A DNA stretch of 45,196 bases from Eubacteriales bacterium (GTDB lineage: Bacteria; Bacillota; Clostridia; Christensenellales; CAG-138): positions 1-45,196 of the forward strand of contig JAJFTZ010000035.1 of assembly GCA_021372675.1 (NCBI GenBank), given 5' to 3'. The notes beneath the pieces are model-generated. The model ran no database searches. It worked only from the letters and a program-made list of their open reading frames with translations, and was not told the DNA's origin. Below are positions 22,738-31,332 of this stretch, in pieces; within the stretch, counting starts at the first letter, position 1, and each line of letters begins with the position of its first letter. A program made the position numbers and the translations under genes.

Positions 22738-22768
22738 GCCGAATAAGCGCATCTTAACGCATGTGACC

Positions 22769-22799
22769 GGGGCTGTGGCGTTTTTAACGCGACAGCCCC
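22769..22799 (+). promoter_or_regulatory. Intercistronic hairpin behind the receptor gene
   Basis: GGGGCTGT (22769-22776) pairs with ACAGCCCC (22792-22799) and an inner GCGTT/AACGC helix stacks on it, giving 13 bp with one G-G mismatch and a TTT loop. The T-run comes only 9 nt later (TTTTT at about 22809), so termination would be partial. Such hairpins commonly protect the receptor mRNA from 3' decay. Confidence 0.7.
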
Positions 22800-22830
22800 A
22801 CGGCCTTGTTTTTGACGGAAGGAAAAGAAG

Positions 22831-23772
22831 ATGCTCAAATATCTTTCCAAGCGTTTCTTGCGCTCCCTTTTGACGCTGATCGTCATACTCTCCATCGTTT
22901 TCGTGCTGCTCAGGCAAATGCCCATAGAAGGCTATTTCCCCAATTACGAAAAGATGAGCGCCTTCCAAATCCAAAACGGCCTCGAGCAGATGGGGCTTAC
23001 AAAGCCCATGTACGAGCAGCTTTGGAACTTTTTCAAGGCGTTTTTTCAGGGCGATCTGGGCATTTCCCGCATTTATCGCAGGGACGTGCCCGTGGCGGAA
23101 ATTCTCGCGCCGAAGATCCCCGTCTCGGTGAAGTTCGGCTGCCTTTCCATAGGGCTCGCGCTCCTTTTAGGGCTGCCCATGGGCACGCTCATGGCCAAGT
23201 ACAAGGGTAAATTTTTCGACCATCTCGGCACGGCGTTCATCGTGTTTATCGAAGCGGTGCCCGCGGCGGTCTATTATTTGTTCATCCAGCTCTACGGCAC
23301 GGAGCTTTTCGGCATAAGCCTCCTTTTTAAACCCAACAACTGGGTATCGTGGATACTGCCGGTTCTTTCGATGGCGCTCGGGAACATCGCCTATTACGCG
23401 ATGTGGCTCAGGCGCTACATGGTGGATCAAAGCACCAAGGACTATGTGCAGCTCGCCAAAATAAAGGGCGTTTCGAGCGGGAAGATCATGTATAAGCACA
23501 TCTTCCGCAACGCCGTCGTGCCGATGGCGCAGTATCTGCCCACATCTCTATTAAATACCGTGATCGGCTCCATCTATCTCGAATCCCTCTACAGCATACC
23601 CGGCATGGGGGGGCTGCTGGTGGACGTAATAAAAAAGCAGGATAACAGCATGGTGCAGGGCATCGTGGTGCTGTACGCTACGGTGGGCATCATCGGCCTC
23701 ATCCTGGGCGACCTCCTCATGGTGGCGCTCGATCCGCGCATCAGCTTTGCAAAGAGGGAGGGGAGCAGGTAA
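22831..23772 (+). CDS. Peptide ABC transporter permease (DppB/OppB type)
   Basis: A 313-residue permease. It starts MLKYLSKRFLRSLLTLIVIL (TM1). The external loop contains LGISRIYRRDVPVAEILAPK, followed by the six-helix BPD_transp_1 core with coupling loop QLAKIKGVSSGKIMYKHIFR. The C-terminus GDLLMVALDPRISF is the family hallmark. The ATG at 22831 follows GGAAGGAAAAG. Its stop overlaps the start of the next permease by one base (TAATG). Confidence 0.92.
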   Translation: MLKYLSKRFLRSLLTLIVILSIVFVLLRQMPIEGYFPNYEKMSAFQIQNGLEQMGLTKPMYEQLWNFFKAFFQGDLGISRIYRRDVPVAEILAPKIPVSVKFGCLSIGLALLLGLPMGTLMAKYKGKFFDHLGTAFIVFIEAVPAAVYYLFIQLYGTELFGISLLFKPNNWVSWILPVLSMALGNIAYYAMWLRRYMVDQSTKDYVQLAKIKGVSSGKIMYKHIFRNAVVPMAQYLPTSLLNTVIGSIYLESLYSIPGMGGLLVDVIKKQDNSMVQGIVVLYATVGIIGLILGDLLMVALDPRISFAKREGSR

Positions 23773-24797
23773 TGGGACTTCGCTATAAAAACCCGAAGCT
23801 CGAGAGGCTCGAGGAGAGCATGGATGAAATGCTCCGGGAAAGCCTTACCGAGCGGGAGCTTTTCAGCTTTGCGTCGTTTGACGCGGCCGCCGTGGAGCGC
23901 ACCGGCTACAGCAACTATTCCTACTGGCGCAGCACCTTTAAGGTGTTCGGCAAAAACCGCGTGGCGATGTTTCTCGTGATCGTGGTGGCGGTCATATTGC
24001 TGTTCACCTTCGTGCAGCCCGTTTTGCCGAACCAGCGCGACGCGTTTACCGTAAACAACAACCCGCTCACGGGCTTGTTCTATAAAAACGTGCCGCCCGG
24101 CAAGGTGACCGAGGCGGGGGATTCCTTCCTCCTCGGCACCAACCAGATCGGCCAGGACCTTTGGGCGCAGCTTTGGGAGGCCACGCGCACGTCGCTTTTC
24201 ATCTCCACCACGGTGGCGCTCATCGAGGCGTTCGTGGGGATTTTGGTCGGCGTGCTGTGGGGCTATGTGCGCAAGCTCGATTTTGTGTTCACCGAAATTT
24301 ACAACGTGCTCGATAACATCCCCGTCACCATCATCCTCATTTTGGTGGCGTACATCATGCGGCCGGGCATCCTTACTATGATCGTGGCGATGTCTTTAAC
24401 GAGCTGGATCGGCATGGCGCGTTTCGTGCGCAACCAAATTTTGGTGATACGCGACCGCGAATACAACCTCGCCTCGCGCTGTTTGGGCACGAACATCTTC
24501 CGCATCATCACGAAGAACCTTTTGCCCTACATCATATCGGTCATCATGCTGCGCTTCGCGCTGGCCATCCCCGCCAACATCGGCTACGAGGTGTTCGTCA
24601 CCTACATCGGCCTCGGCCTTCCGGCCACGATGCCGAGCTTAGGGAACCTCGTCAACGAGGGGAGGAAGCTCGTGCTCACGCCGGGGCTCGGGTACCAGCT
24701 CATCTACCCGACCATCATCCTTTCCATCGTGACCATTTCGTTCTACGTGGTGGGCAACGCGTTTTCCGACGCGGCCGACCCGAAGAACCACGTATAA
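23772..24797 (+). CDS. Peptide ABC transporter permease (DppC/OppC type)
   Basis: A 341-residue partner permease. A cytoplasmic N-terminal tail of about 68 residues leads to TM1 (about 70-88). The external loop carries the hallmark LLGTNQIGQDLWAQLWEATR (about 116-135, the GTD-x-G-RD region), and the core has coupling loop LASRCLGTNIFRIITKNLLP. It ends VVGNAFSDAADPK, the usual OppC C-terminus. The start codon shares a base with the preceding stop, so translation is coupled. Confidence 0.92.
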   Translation: MGLRYKNPKLERLEESMDEMLRESLTERELFSFASFDAAAVERTGYSNYSYWRSTFKVFGKNRVAMFLVIVVAVILLFTFVQPVLPNQRDAFTVNNNPLTGLFYKNVPPGKVTEAGDSFLLGTNQIGQDLWAQLWEATRTSLFISTTVALIEAFVGILVGVLWGYVRKLDFVFTEIYNVLDNIPVTIILILVAYIMRPGILTMIVAMSLTSWIGMARFVRNQILVIRDREYNLASRCLGTNIFRIITKNLLPYIISVIMLRFALAIPANIGYEVFVTYIGLGLPATMPSLGNLVNEGRKLVLTPGLGYQLIYPTIILSIVTISFYVVGNAFSDAADPKNHV

Positions 24798-24809
24798 GGG
24801 GGGGAGCCG

Positions 24810-25850
24810 ATGCAAAACGACGTTATTCTTTCCGTGAAAGACCTCAATGTGAAGTTCAGCCTCCGCGGCAGGGTGCTGCACGCCATACGCGGCGTGTCGC
24901 TCGACGTGCGCCGCGGCGAGAGCTTCGCCATCGTGGGCGAATCGGGCTGCGGCAAGAGCGTGCTCAACAAGACCTTCATCGGCCTTCTCGACGCAAACGG
25001 CTTCGTGGAGGGCGGCGAAATACTCTACCGCGGCATGGAGGAGCCGATTGACCTCGCCAAATTCCGTACGGAAAAGGAGTGGCTCAAGGTTCGCGGCAAA
25101 GAGATCTGCATGATCCTGCAAGACCCCATGACGAGCCTGAACCCCCTTAACACCATCGGCGCGCAGATCGGCGAGGCCATCGCCATGCACCGCGGGCTAA
25201 AAGGCGAGGCGCTCAAAGCGGCGGTATACGGCGTGCTCGCCGACGTCGGCATCGACGACCCGAAACGCCGCTACAAGCAGTACCCGCACGAGTTTTCGGG
25301 CGGCATGCGCCAAAGGGCGGTCATCGCCATCGCGCTCGCGTGCAACCCCAAAATACTCATCTGCGACGAGCCTACCACCGCGCTCGACGTTACCATTCAG
25401 GCGCAGATTTTAAAGCTTTTGAAGGAGCTTAAGGAGAAGTACAGCCTCACCATCATCTTCATCACGCACGACCTCGGCGTGGTGGCCAACATCGCCGACC
25501 GCGTGGCGGTGATGTACGCGGGCGACATCATAGAGTACGGCAACGTGGACGAGATTTTCTACGATCCGCGCCACCCGTATACGTGGGCGCTCCTATCGAG
25601 CCTGCCGCAGCTTGGCGTGAAGGGGCAAAACCTCTACGCCATCGAGGGCTCGCCTCCGAACCTTTTCAAAAGGATCGAGGGCGACGCGTTTGCGGCGCGA
25701 AACCCGAGCGCGCTTCGGATCGACTTCCTCGAGCAGCCGCCGTATTTCGATGTGACGCCCACGCACAAGGCGCGCACATGGCTTCTCGACCCGCGCGCGC
25801 CCAAGGTGGAGCCGCCCAAGTACATCCGAAATATTCGGGCCTGCGAGTGA
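24810..25850 (+). CDS. Peptide ABC transporter ATPase (OppD type, Cys-less tail)
   Basis: A 346-residue ATPase with Walker A GESGCGKS (43-50), Q-loop [11 protein letters not shown], signature FSGGMRQR, Walker [13 protein letters not shown] and H-loop ITHD. Its C-terminal oligo_HPY tail reads [15 protein letters not shown] where the Cys-bearing version has GCxFxxRCxxAxxxC, so the metal-cluster cysteines are all replaced. This variant is familiar from lactic-bacterial Opp systems (recollection). RBS GGGGGGAG; 12 nt behind the permease. Confidence 0.92.
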   Translation: MQNDVILSVKDLNVKFSLRGRVLHAIRGVSLDVRRGESFAIVGESGCGKSVLNKTFIGLLDANGFVEGGEILYRGMEEPIDLAKFRTEKEWLKVRGKEICMILQDPMTSLNPLNTIGAQIGEAIAMHRGLKGEALKAAVYGVLADVGIDDPKRRYKQYPHEFSGGMRQRAVIAIALACNPKILICDEPTTALDVTIQAQILKLLKELKEKYSLTIIFITHDLGVVANIADRVAVMYAGDIIEYGNVDEIFYDPRHPYTWALLSSLPQLGVKGQNLYAIEGSPPNLFKRIEGDAFAARNPSALRIDFLEQPPYFDVTPTHKARTWLLDPRAPKVEPPKYIRNIRACE

Positions 25851-25859
25851 GGGTGAAAT

Positions 25860-26798
25860 ATGAAAGACGAACGTGAAGTTTTGCTCGAGGTAAAAAACCT
25901 CGAGGTGACCTTCGGCTCGCGGCGAAAGGCCTTTAAGGCGGTGCGCGGCGTGAGCTTTGAAATTTACAAGGGGGAGACCTTCGGCCTCGTGGGGGAATCC
26001 GGCTCCGGCAAAACGACCATCGGCCGCGCCATCATACGCATCCACCCCATATCGGGCGGCGAAATATGGTACAAGGGCGAGCGCATCGACGGGAAAATTT
26101 CAAAGGAGCTTGACCGAAGGGTCATTTCCGAAATTCAGATGATATTCCAAGACCCTATGGCGTCGCTCAACGAGCGGGCAAAGGTGGATTACATCGTTTC
26201 GGAGGGCACCTACACCACCAAAAAGCATATTTCCGCGCGGGAGCGCATGGGGCTTGTGGAGGAGGCGCTTTTGAGCGTGGGGCTGCTGCCGGAGTTCGCC
26301 ACGCGCTTTCCGCACGAGTTTTCGGGCGGGCAGCGCCAGCGCATCGGCATCGCGCGCTCGCTCATCATGGAGCCGCAGTTCATCATCGCCGACGAGCCGA
26401 TATCGGCGCTCGACGTTTCCATCCGCGCGCAGGTTTTAAACCTCATGAGCAAGCTCCAAAAGGAGAGGGGGCTCACGTACCTTTTCATCGCGCACGATTT
26501 GAGCGTGATGCGCTTCATCTCCGACCGCATCGCGGTTATCAACAAGGGGGAGATCGTGGAGCTCGCCAACTGCGAGGACCTTTTTTGCCACCCGTTGCAC
26601 CCCTATACCAAGGCGCTTTTGAGCGCGCTCCCCATGGCGGACCCGGAGCGCGAAAAGAAGAAGACCCTCGTCGTGTACGATCCGAGCGTCCACGACTATT
26701 CCGTGGATTCTCCCGTATGGGAGGAGCTTGAGCCGGGGCATTTCGTGCTCGGCAACGCGCGCGAGCTCGACCAATACCGAAAGGAGCTTATAGAATGA
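25860..26798 (+). CDS. Peptide ABC transporter ATPase (OppF type)
   Basis: A 312-residue partner ATPase: Walker [10 protein letters not shown] (45-53), Q-loop [11 protein letters not shown], signature [15 protein letters not shown], Walker B FIIADEP with SALD, and H-loop FIAHD. The C-terminal tail (about 275-312) lacks cysteines, like its OppD partner. It ends in a short acidic helix. It is 9 nt behind the OppD-type gene and overlaps the NlpC/P60 gene by 4 nt, which ties import directly to peptide cleavage. Confidence 0.92.
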   Translation: MKDEREVLLEVKNLEVTFGSRRKAFKAVRGVSFEIYKGETFGLVGESGSGKTTIGRAIIRIHPISGGEIWYKGERIDGKISKELDRRVISEIQMIFQDPMASLNERAKVDYIVSEGTYTTKKHISARERMGLVEEALLSVGLLPEFATRFPHEFSGGQRQRIGIARSLIMEPQFIIADEPISALDVSIRAQVLNLMSKLQKERGLTYLFIAHDLSVMRFISDRIAVINKGEIVELANCEDLFCHPLHPYTKALLSALPMADPEREKKKTLVVYDPSVHDYSVDSPVWEELEPGHFVLGNARELDQYRKELIE

Positions 26799-27619
26799 AA
26801 AAGGCGCTCATCCGCGTACCCATCGCGCCGCTCATGGTGATGCCCGCGCATGAAGGCGAGCTCGACGACGAGGCCCTGTACGGCATGGCCGTGGAGATCA
26901 ACGGCGAAAGGCACGAAAGCGGCTTTTACGATATCGTGACCCCCTACCGCTACGAAACGCATACGCATGAAAGCTGCCTGTGTTTTTCGGACGCGGAGCT
27001 TGCGGCTTATGAAAACGGCGCAAAAAAAACCGTTTGGGCCGCGCATGCGGACTGCATGGCGTCGCCGAGCTTCCAAGCCACAAGGCTTCTTACGCTGCCG
27101 CGCGGCGCGCTCGTCGTTAGCCTCGGCCTTTGCGAGGAAAACGACGCGTGGGAAAAGCTGAGGCTCGTCGGCGGGCAAACGGCGTACATGCGAAAAGCCC
27201 ATCTCGGCCCCTACTACGCTAAGCAGCACGGGAGCGAGGAGGAATTCCGAAACGCCGTCGTTTCCACGGCGCTTTCCTACCTCGGCGTGCAGTACCGTTG
27301 GGGCGGAAGAACGCCCGAGGGGATCGATTGCTCGGGCCTTGCGAGCATTTGCTACTACCTGCACGGCGTTTCCATCTACCGAAACGCGCAGCTCGTGGAG
27401 GGCTTTCCCGTGCGGGAGATCGCCCGCGCGGCCGTGAAAAGGGGCGACCTTCTGTTTTTCAAGGGCCATGTCGCCATGTATATGGGCGACGGGAGCTACG
27501 TACACGCCACGGGGCGCGCGGGCGACGATAAAGTGGTGGTGAACAGCCTCGAGCCGGGCCGGCCTGATTTTCGAGAAGACCTCGCGAACGGCATTTTAAA
27601 AATCGGTTCCATCTTTTAA
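26795..27619 (+). CDS. NlpC/P60 peptidase, cytoplasmic, YkfC-like
   Basis: A 274-residue cysteine peptidase. The N-terminal ~140 residues are compatible with two SH3-like domains, as in YkfC. The NlpC/P60 domain follows (about 150-270) with catalytic Cys179 in GIDCSGL, His225 in GHVAMYMG and a third polar residue, His237. No signal peptide or membrane helix is present, so it should act inside the cell. In Bacillus, YkfC cleaves gamma-D-Glu-L-Lys/DAP bonds of imported murein peptides next to a Dpp-type transporter. The 4-nt overlap with the ATPase gene here supports the same role (inference). Confidence 0.88.
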   Translation: MKKALIRVPIAPLMVMPAHEGELDDEALYGMAVEINGERHESGFYDIVTPYRYETHTHESCLCFSDAELAAYENGAKKTVWAAHADCMASPSFQATRLLTLPRGALVVSLGLCEENDAWEKLRLVGGQTAYMRKAHLGPYYAKQHGSEEEFRNAVVSTALSYLGVQYRWGGRTPEGIDCSGLASICYYLHGVSIYRNAQLVEGFPVREIARAAVKRGDLLFFKGHVAMYMGDGSYVHATGRAGDDKVVVNSLEPGRPDFREDLANGILKIGSIF

Positions 27620-27630
27620 GGGAGGAAAGT

Positions 27631-29016
27631 ATGTCCGTCAACGACTCGTTTCGCTATTTGAACGTGGGCCTGCCCGAGGATATCGCGCGCCGCAAGCAGT
27701 ACGGCGATTTTGAGAGCGCTTTGCGCCTTATTGACCTAAGGCTCAAAAACGAGATTCCGGAGGCGTTAAGGCAATGCCTCACCGTGGAGCGCGAGCTTAT
27801 ACGCCGCCTCGAGGACGATTACCCATTTAGCTTCGAGGAAGCCATGGCGATCGTCCGTAAGGACATCCCGGATTTTACGGAGGAGGAATTCCGCGCGCTT
27901 GTGGACGCCTATAAGATCGACTGGATCTACGTGCGCGGCCAAGAGCGCTATTTCGACCGCTTCTATCAAACGCTTCTTCGGGTAAACGCCGATTTTGCCG
28001 CGCGCGCCAACGTGAAGCGCGGCCATATAGACGGTGAGGACGAAAGCGACGTTCGCGAGGAGGGCATGCTCGACCGCGTTATCCGCATCATGAAGGAGAA
28101 AGGCTCGTTCTCTTGCAGGCTCCGCATTTGCGCTACGGTAAAAATCAAGGACGAGGCGTTCGAAAAGGGGAAGAGGGTGCGCGTGCACATCCCGGTCGTT
28201 GCGGACGCGCGGCAGATCAAGGATATCGTGATCCACAAAACCTTCCCCGAGGCGTCGTTTGTAGCACCGCTCGACGCGGCGCAGCGCACGGTGTGCTTTG
28301 AAGAGCTCATGTGGGAAAACCACGAGTTCATGGTGGAATACTCCTACGATAATATCGTGAGCTATGTTGACCCTGACCCCGCGCTTGTCGCGGCGGAGCA
28401 GCCGAGCTTTTTTACCGGGGAGCAAAACCCGCATATCGTGTTTACGCCCTACATGAAGGCGCTCGCGCAGGAGCTTACCGCGCACACGGAAAACCCGCTT
28501 GAAAAGGCGCGCGCCATTTACGATTTCATCACCCTCCACGTGAAGTATTCGTATATGCGCGAATACTTCGGCTTGGAGAGCATCGCGGAGAACTGCGCGC
28601 GCAACTTCCGCGGCGATTGCGGCGTGCAAGCGCTTCTATTTATTACGCTTTGCCGGCTGTGCGGCATCCCCGCGAAGTGGCAGTCAGGCCTCAATTCGTC
28701 GCCCGAAAGCATAGGCCCGCACGACTGGGCCGAGTTTTACGTGGCCCCCTACGGCTGGATGTTCGCCGACCCGTCCTTTGGCGGCGGCGCGCACCGCGCG
28801 AATGCTGAGCACAGGCGGCGTTTCTATTTCGGCAATCTCGACCCGTACCGCATGGTCGCCAACCGCGAGTTTCAGGCGGCGTTTACGCCGGATAAGGTAC
28901 ATTGGCGCTGCGACCCCTACGATAACCAAACGGGCGAGATCGAGTACGAGGGCCGTGGGCTTCTCTACGGTGAATACACGCGGATGCAAACGCTTTTGGA
29001 GTGTGTTGAACTATGA
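27631..29016 (+). CDS. Cytoplasmic transglutaminase-like (putative cysteine peptidase) protein
   Basis: 461 residues. A transglutaminase-core domain near the C-terminus (about 285-390) keeps the full triad: Cys330 in GDCGVQALLF, His364 in HDWAEFYV and Asp380 in FADPSFGGG. Bacterial proteins of this fold are mostly peptidases or amidases rather than cross-linkers. The N-terminal ~280 residues have no family I recognise: a helical part (1-150) and then a beta-rich part (160-250). No signal peptide is present. It lies 11 nt after the NlpC/P60 gene and overlaps the decarboxylase gene by 4 nt. A second bond-cleaving step on imported peptides is the simplest idea; the exact bond is unknown. Confidence 0.8.
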   Translation: MSVNDSFRYLNVGLPEDIARRKQYGDFESALRLIDLRLKNEIPEALRQCLTVERELIRRLEDDYPFSFEEAMAIVRKDIPDFTEEEFRALVDAYKIDWIYVRGQERYFDRFYQTLLRVNADFAARANVKRGHIDGEDESDVREEGMLDRVIRIMKEKGSFSCRLRICATVKIKDEAFEKGKRVRVHIPVVADARQIKDIVIHKTFPEASFVAPLDAAQRTVCFEELMWENHEFMVEYSYDNIVSYVDPDPALVAAEQPSFFTGEQNPHIVFTPYMKALAQELTAHTENPLEKARAIYDFITLHVKYSYMREYFGLESIAENCARNFRGDCGVQALLFITLCRLCGIPAKWQSGLNSSPESIGPHDWAEFYVAPYGWMFADPSFGGGAHRANAEHRRRFYFGNLDPYRMVANREFQAAFTPDKVHWRCDPYDNQTGEIEYEGRGLLYGEYTRMQTLLECVEL

Positions 29017-30269
29017 AGCAACTTCCTTTTGATAAAGCGAAAATAGAGGAGATTGCAAAAACCTATCCGACGCCCTTCCACCTGTACGACGAGGCAACTT
29101 TGCGTGCGCGCGTACGGGCGCTTCGCGACGCGTTTTCGTGGAGCGAGGGCTATCGCGAATACTACGCCGTGAAGGCCTGTCCCAACCCCGCTTTGCTCCA
29201 AATTTTGATGGAGGAGGGCTGCGGCTTAGACTGCTCGTCGTACGCGGAGCTTCTTCTCGCGAGGGCGATTGGCGCCGCGGGCACGGACATCATGTTTTCC
29301 TCCAACGCCACCCCGGCGGAGGAATTTGTTTTTGCGCGGGGGCTAGGTGCCTACATCAACCTCGACGATCTTTCGCACGTCGATTTTTTGCGGGAAAACG
29401 GAGGAATTCCCGAAACGGTCAGCTGCCGCTTCAACCCCGGCGGCGTGTTCCGCTTCGGCAATACCATCATGGGGAGGCCGGGCGAGTCGAAGTACGGCTT
29501 TACGCGCGAACAGCTTACCGAGGGCTTCCGCAAGCTTATCGGATACGGCGCGAAGCGCTTCGGTCTGCACGCGTTTTTATCGAGCAACAATACCGACGCG
29601 GCGTACTACCCCGCGCTCGCGTCGATTTTATTCAAGACCGCCGCGGAGCTTTACGCGGAGACAGGGGCGGAGATCGCGTTTATCAACCTTTCGGGAGGCA
29701 TCGGCATACCGTACCGGCCGGAGGATGAGCCCGTGGATATCGCCCTTGTGGGCGCGCGCGTGCGCGAGGCGTACGAGGCGGCGTTTTGGAAGCCGGATAT
29801 AAAGCCCGCCGTGTTCACCGAGCTTGGGCGCTACGTGAGCGGCCCCGCGGGCTTCCTCGTGATGCGCGCCATGCACGAAAAGCAAACCTATAAAAACTTT
29901 TTGGGTATGGACGCGTGCGCGGTCGATCTCATGCGGCCCGCCATGTACGGCGCGTACCACCACATCACGGTGCTCGGCAAGGAAAACGAGCTTAGCGACC
30001 ACCTGTACGACGTTACCGGCTCCTTGTGCGAAAACAGCGATAAATTTGCCGTAGACCGCCTGCTCCCTCATGTGGAGCGCGGGGATATCCTCGCGGTGCA
30101 CGATACGGGCGCGCACGGCCATGCCATGGGCTACAACTACAACGGCAGGCTCAAGCACGCGGAGCTTCTCCTAAAGGAAAACGGTTCGGTGCGGCTCATC
30201 CGCCGCGCGGAAACCGTAAAGGACTATTTTGCCACGCTCGACGTTTTAGGGCTTAAACTGGAGGAATAG
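29013..30269 (+). CDS. PLP-dependent decarboxylase, diaminopimelate-decarboxylase family
   Basis: 418 residues of the alanine-racemase-fold decarboxylases. Lys54 in YYAVKACPNP is the PLP lysine. FINLSGGIGIPYRP (about 223-236) is the phosphate-binding Gly-rich loop, and Cys339 in GSLCENSDKF is the catalytic cysteine from the partner subunit. It differs from classical LysA at the helix after the substrate strand, which reads GLHAFLSSN (about 184-192) instead of GLHxHIGSQ. Proteins of this subtype are usually annotated as DAP decarboxylases. Meso-DAP released from imported wall peptides would give L-lysine and CO2. An ATGA overlap with the transglutaminase gene and a 1-nt gap to the next gene place it firmly in the operon. 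Confidence 0.83.
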   Translation: MKQLPFDKAKIEEIAKTYPTPFHLYDEATLRARVRALRDAFSWSEGYREYYAVKACPNPALLQILMEEGCGLDCSSYAELLLARAIGAAGTDIMFSSNATPAEEFVFARGLGAYINLDDLSHVDFLRENGGIPETVSCRFNPGGVFRFGNTIMGRPGESKYGFTREQLTEGFRKLIGYGAKRFGLHAFLSSNNTDAAYYPALASILFKTAAELYAETGAEIAFINLSGGIGIPYRPEDEPVDIALVGARVREAYEAAFWKPDIKPAVFTELGRYVSGPAGFLVMRAMHEKQTYKNFLGMDACAVDLMRPAMYGAYHHITVLGKENELSDHLYDVTGSLCENSDKFAVDRLLPHVERGDILAVHDTGAHGHAMGYNYNGRLKHAELLLKENGSVRLIRRAETVKDYFATLDVLGLKLEE

Positions 30270-30270
30270 C

Positions 30271-31266
30271 ATGGAGTTTTACCCGCATATCCCGAGGCTT
30301 ACCCTCGCGCAGCTTCCCACGCCGCTTTACAGGCTCGAGAACGCGAGCGCGGCCTTATCTAGGAACCTCTACGTGAAGCGCGACGACATGACGGGCGTTG
30401 CGCTGGGCGGCAACAAGGTGAGGAAGCTCGAGTACCTGCTGTCGGACGCGATTCGCTTAGGCTGCGACACGGTTATTACCACGGGCGGCGCGCAGTCGAA
30501 CCACGCCATGCTCACGGCGGCGTGCGCGAAAAAGCTTTCCCTCACGCCGTATCTCGTTTTGAAGGGACGCGGCGTGTGCGAAAAGAAGGGCAACCTCCTT
30601 TTGAGCGACCTCATGGGCGTGGATGTGCGGCTTGTGGATACCGATTCGTTCAAGGACGTTTATACGGCTATGGAGGAGCTAAAAGAAACGCTTCTCGCGG
30701 CGGGCAAAAAGCCCTACCTCATCCCCGTGGGCGGCTCGGTGCCCTTGGGCGCCCTCGGCTATGTGCGCGCCGTGCTCGAGGCGTTTACGCAGATGAAGGA
30801 AATGGGCGTAATGCCCGACCGCATCGTGTTCGCCACCGGCTCTGGCGGCATGCACGCGGGCGTCGCGCTTGGCGCGCTTCTGTACGGCGAGCGGTTTTTC
30901 GGAAAGCGCGTGCACGCGACGGGTATCGCCGTTTCCGACGAGCCGTTTCGCGAGATCGTGACCGAAATCGTTTTGGGCGCGGCAGCGCTTTTAGGCGAAC
31001 CTGTCGCATTCACCCAAAGCGACGTGGAGCTGTACGATTATACGGGCGCGGGCTACGCGATCCCGAGCGAACAGGGCTCTCGGGCGATACGCCTCATGGC
31101 CGCGCGCGAGGGGTTGTTCCTCGACCCGGTGTACACGGGTAAGGCGTTCGGCGGCCTTATGGACCTTTGCGAAAAAGGCGTGATCGGCAAAAAGGAAACG
31201 GTGCTTTTTATCCACAGCGGCGGCGCGGGAGGCTTGTTCGCCATCGAGGAGCCGCGAAAAGGGTAG
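30271..31266 (+). CDS. PLP-dependent enzyme, D-cysteine desulfhydrase / ACC deaminase family
   Basis: A 331-residue fold-type II PLP enzyme. It starts PRLTLAQLPTPLYRLEN, has the PLP lysine Lys49 in ALGGNKVRKLEYL, the phosphate/carboxylate loop TTGGAQSNHA (about 70-79) and FATGSGGMHAG near 187-197. The family members DcyD, CuyA and ACC deaminase act on D-cysteine, L-cysteate and ACC. Residues alone do not settle which applies here. As the last gene of the peptide operon, it may break down a D-amino acid set free from wall peptides (hypothesis). RBS GGAGG; one base behind the decarboxylase stop; a strong terminator follows. Confidence 0.85.
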   Translation: MEFYPHIPRLTLAQLPTPLYRLENASAALSRNLYVKRDDMTGVALGGNKVRKLEYLLSDAIRLGCDTVITTGGAQSNHAMLTAACAKKLSLTPYLVLKGRGVCEKKGNLLLSDLMGVDVRLVDTDSFKDVYTAMEELKETLLAAGKKPYLIPVGGSVPLGALGYVRAVLEAFTQMKEMGVMPDRIVFATGSGGMHAGVALGALLYGERFFGKRVHATGIAVSDEPFREIVTEIVLGAAALLGEPVAFTQSDVELYDYTGAGYAIPSEQGSRAIRLMAAREGLFLDPVYTGKAFGGLMDLCEKGVIGKKETVLFIHSGGAGGLFAIEEPRKG

Positions 31267-31282
31267 ACGGCTTATAAGAAGT

Positions 31283-31320
31283 ACGGGCCGTATCGCAAGC
31301 GATACGGCCCGTGGTTTTTT
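31283..31320. terminator. Bidirectional terminator ending the nine-gene operon
   Basis: A perfect 12-bp stem, CGGGCCGTATCG (31284-31295) with CGATACGGCCCG (31300-31311), CAAG loop, extended by one A-T pair and followed by six T (31315-31320). It lies between convergent genes. Its stem resembles that of the hairpin at 35294-35327. Confidence 0.9.
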
Positions 31321-31332
31321 GAAAAATCGGGA

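Noticed and set aside
20782..22974. 730-codon open frame opposite the second binding protein
   Set aside because: An antisense shadow of a certain gene. The low-complexity Val/Gly/His/Arg composition shows no domain.
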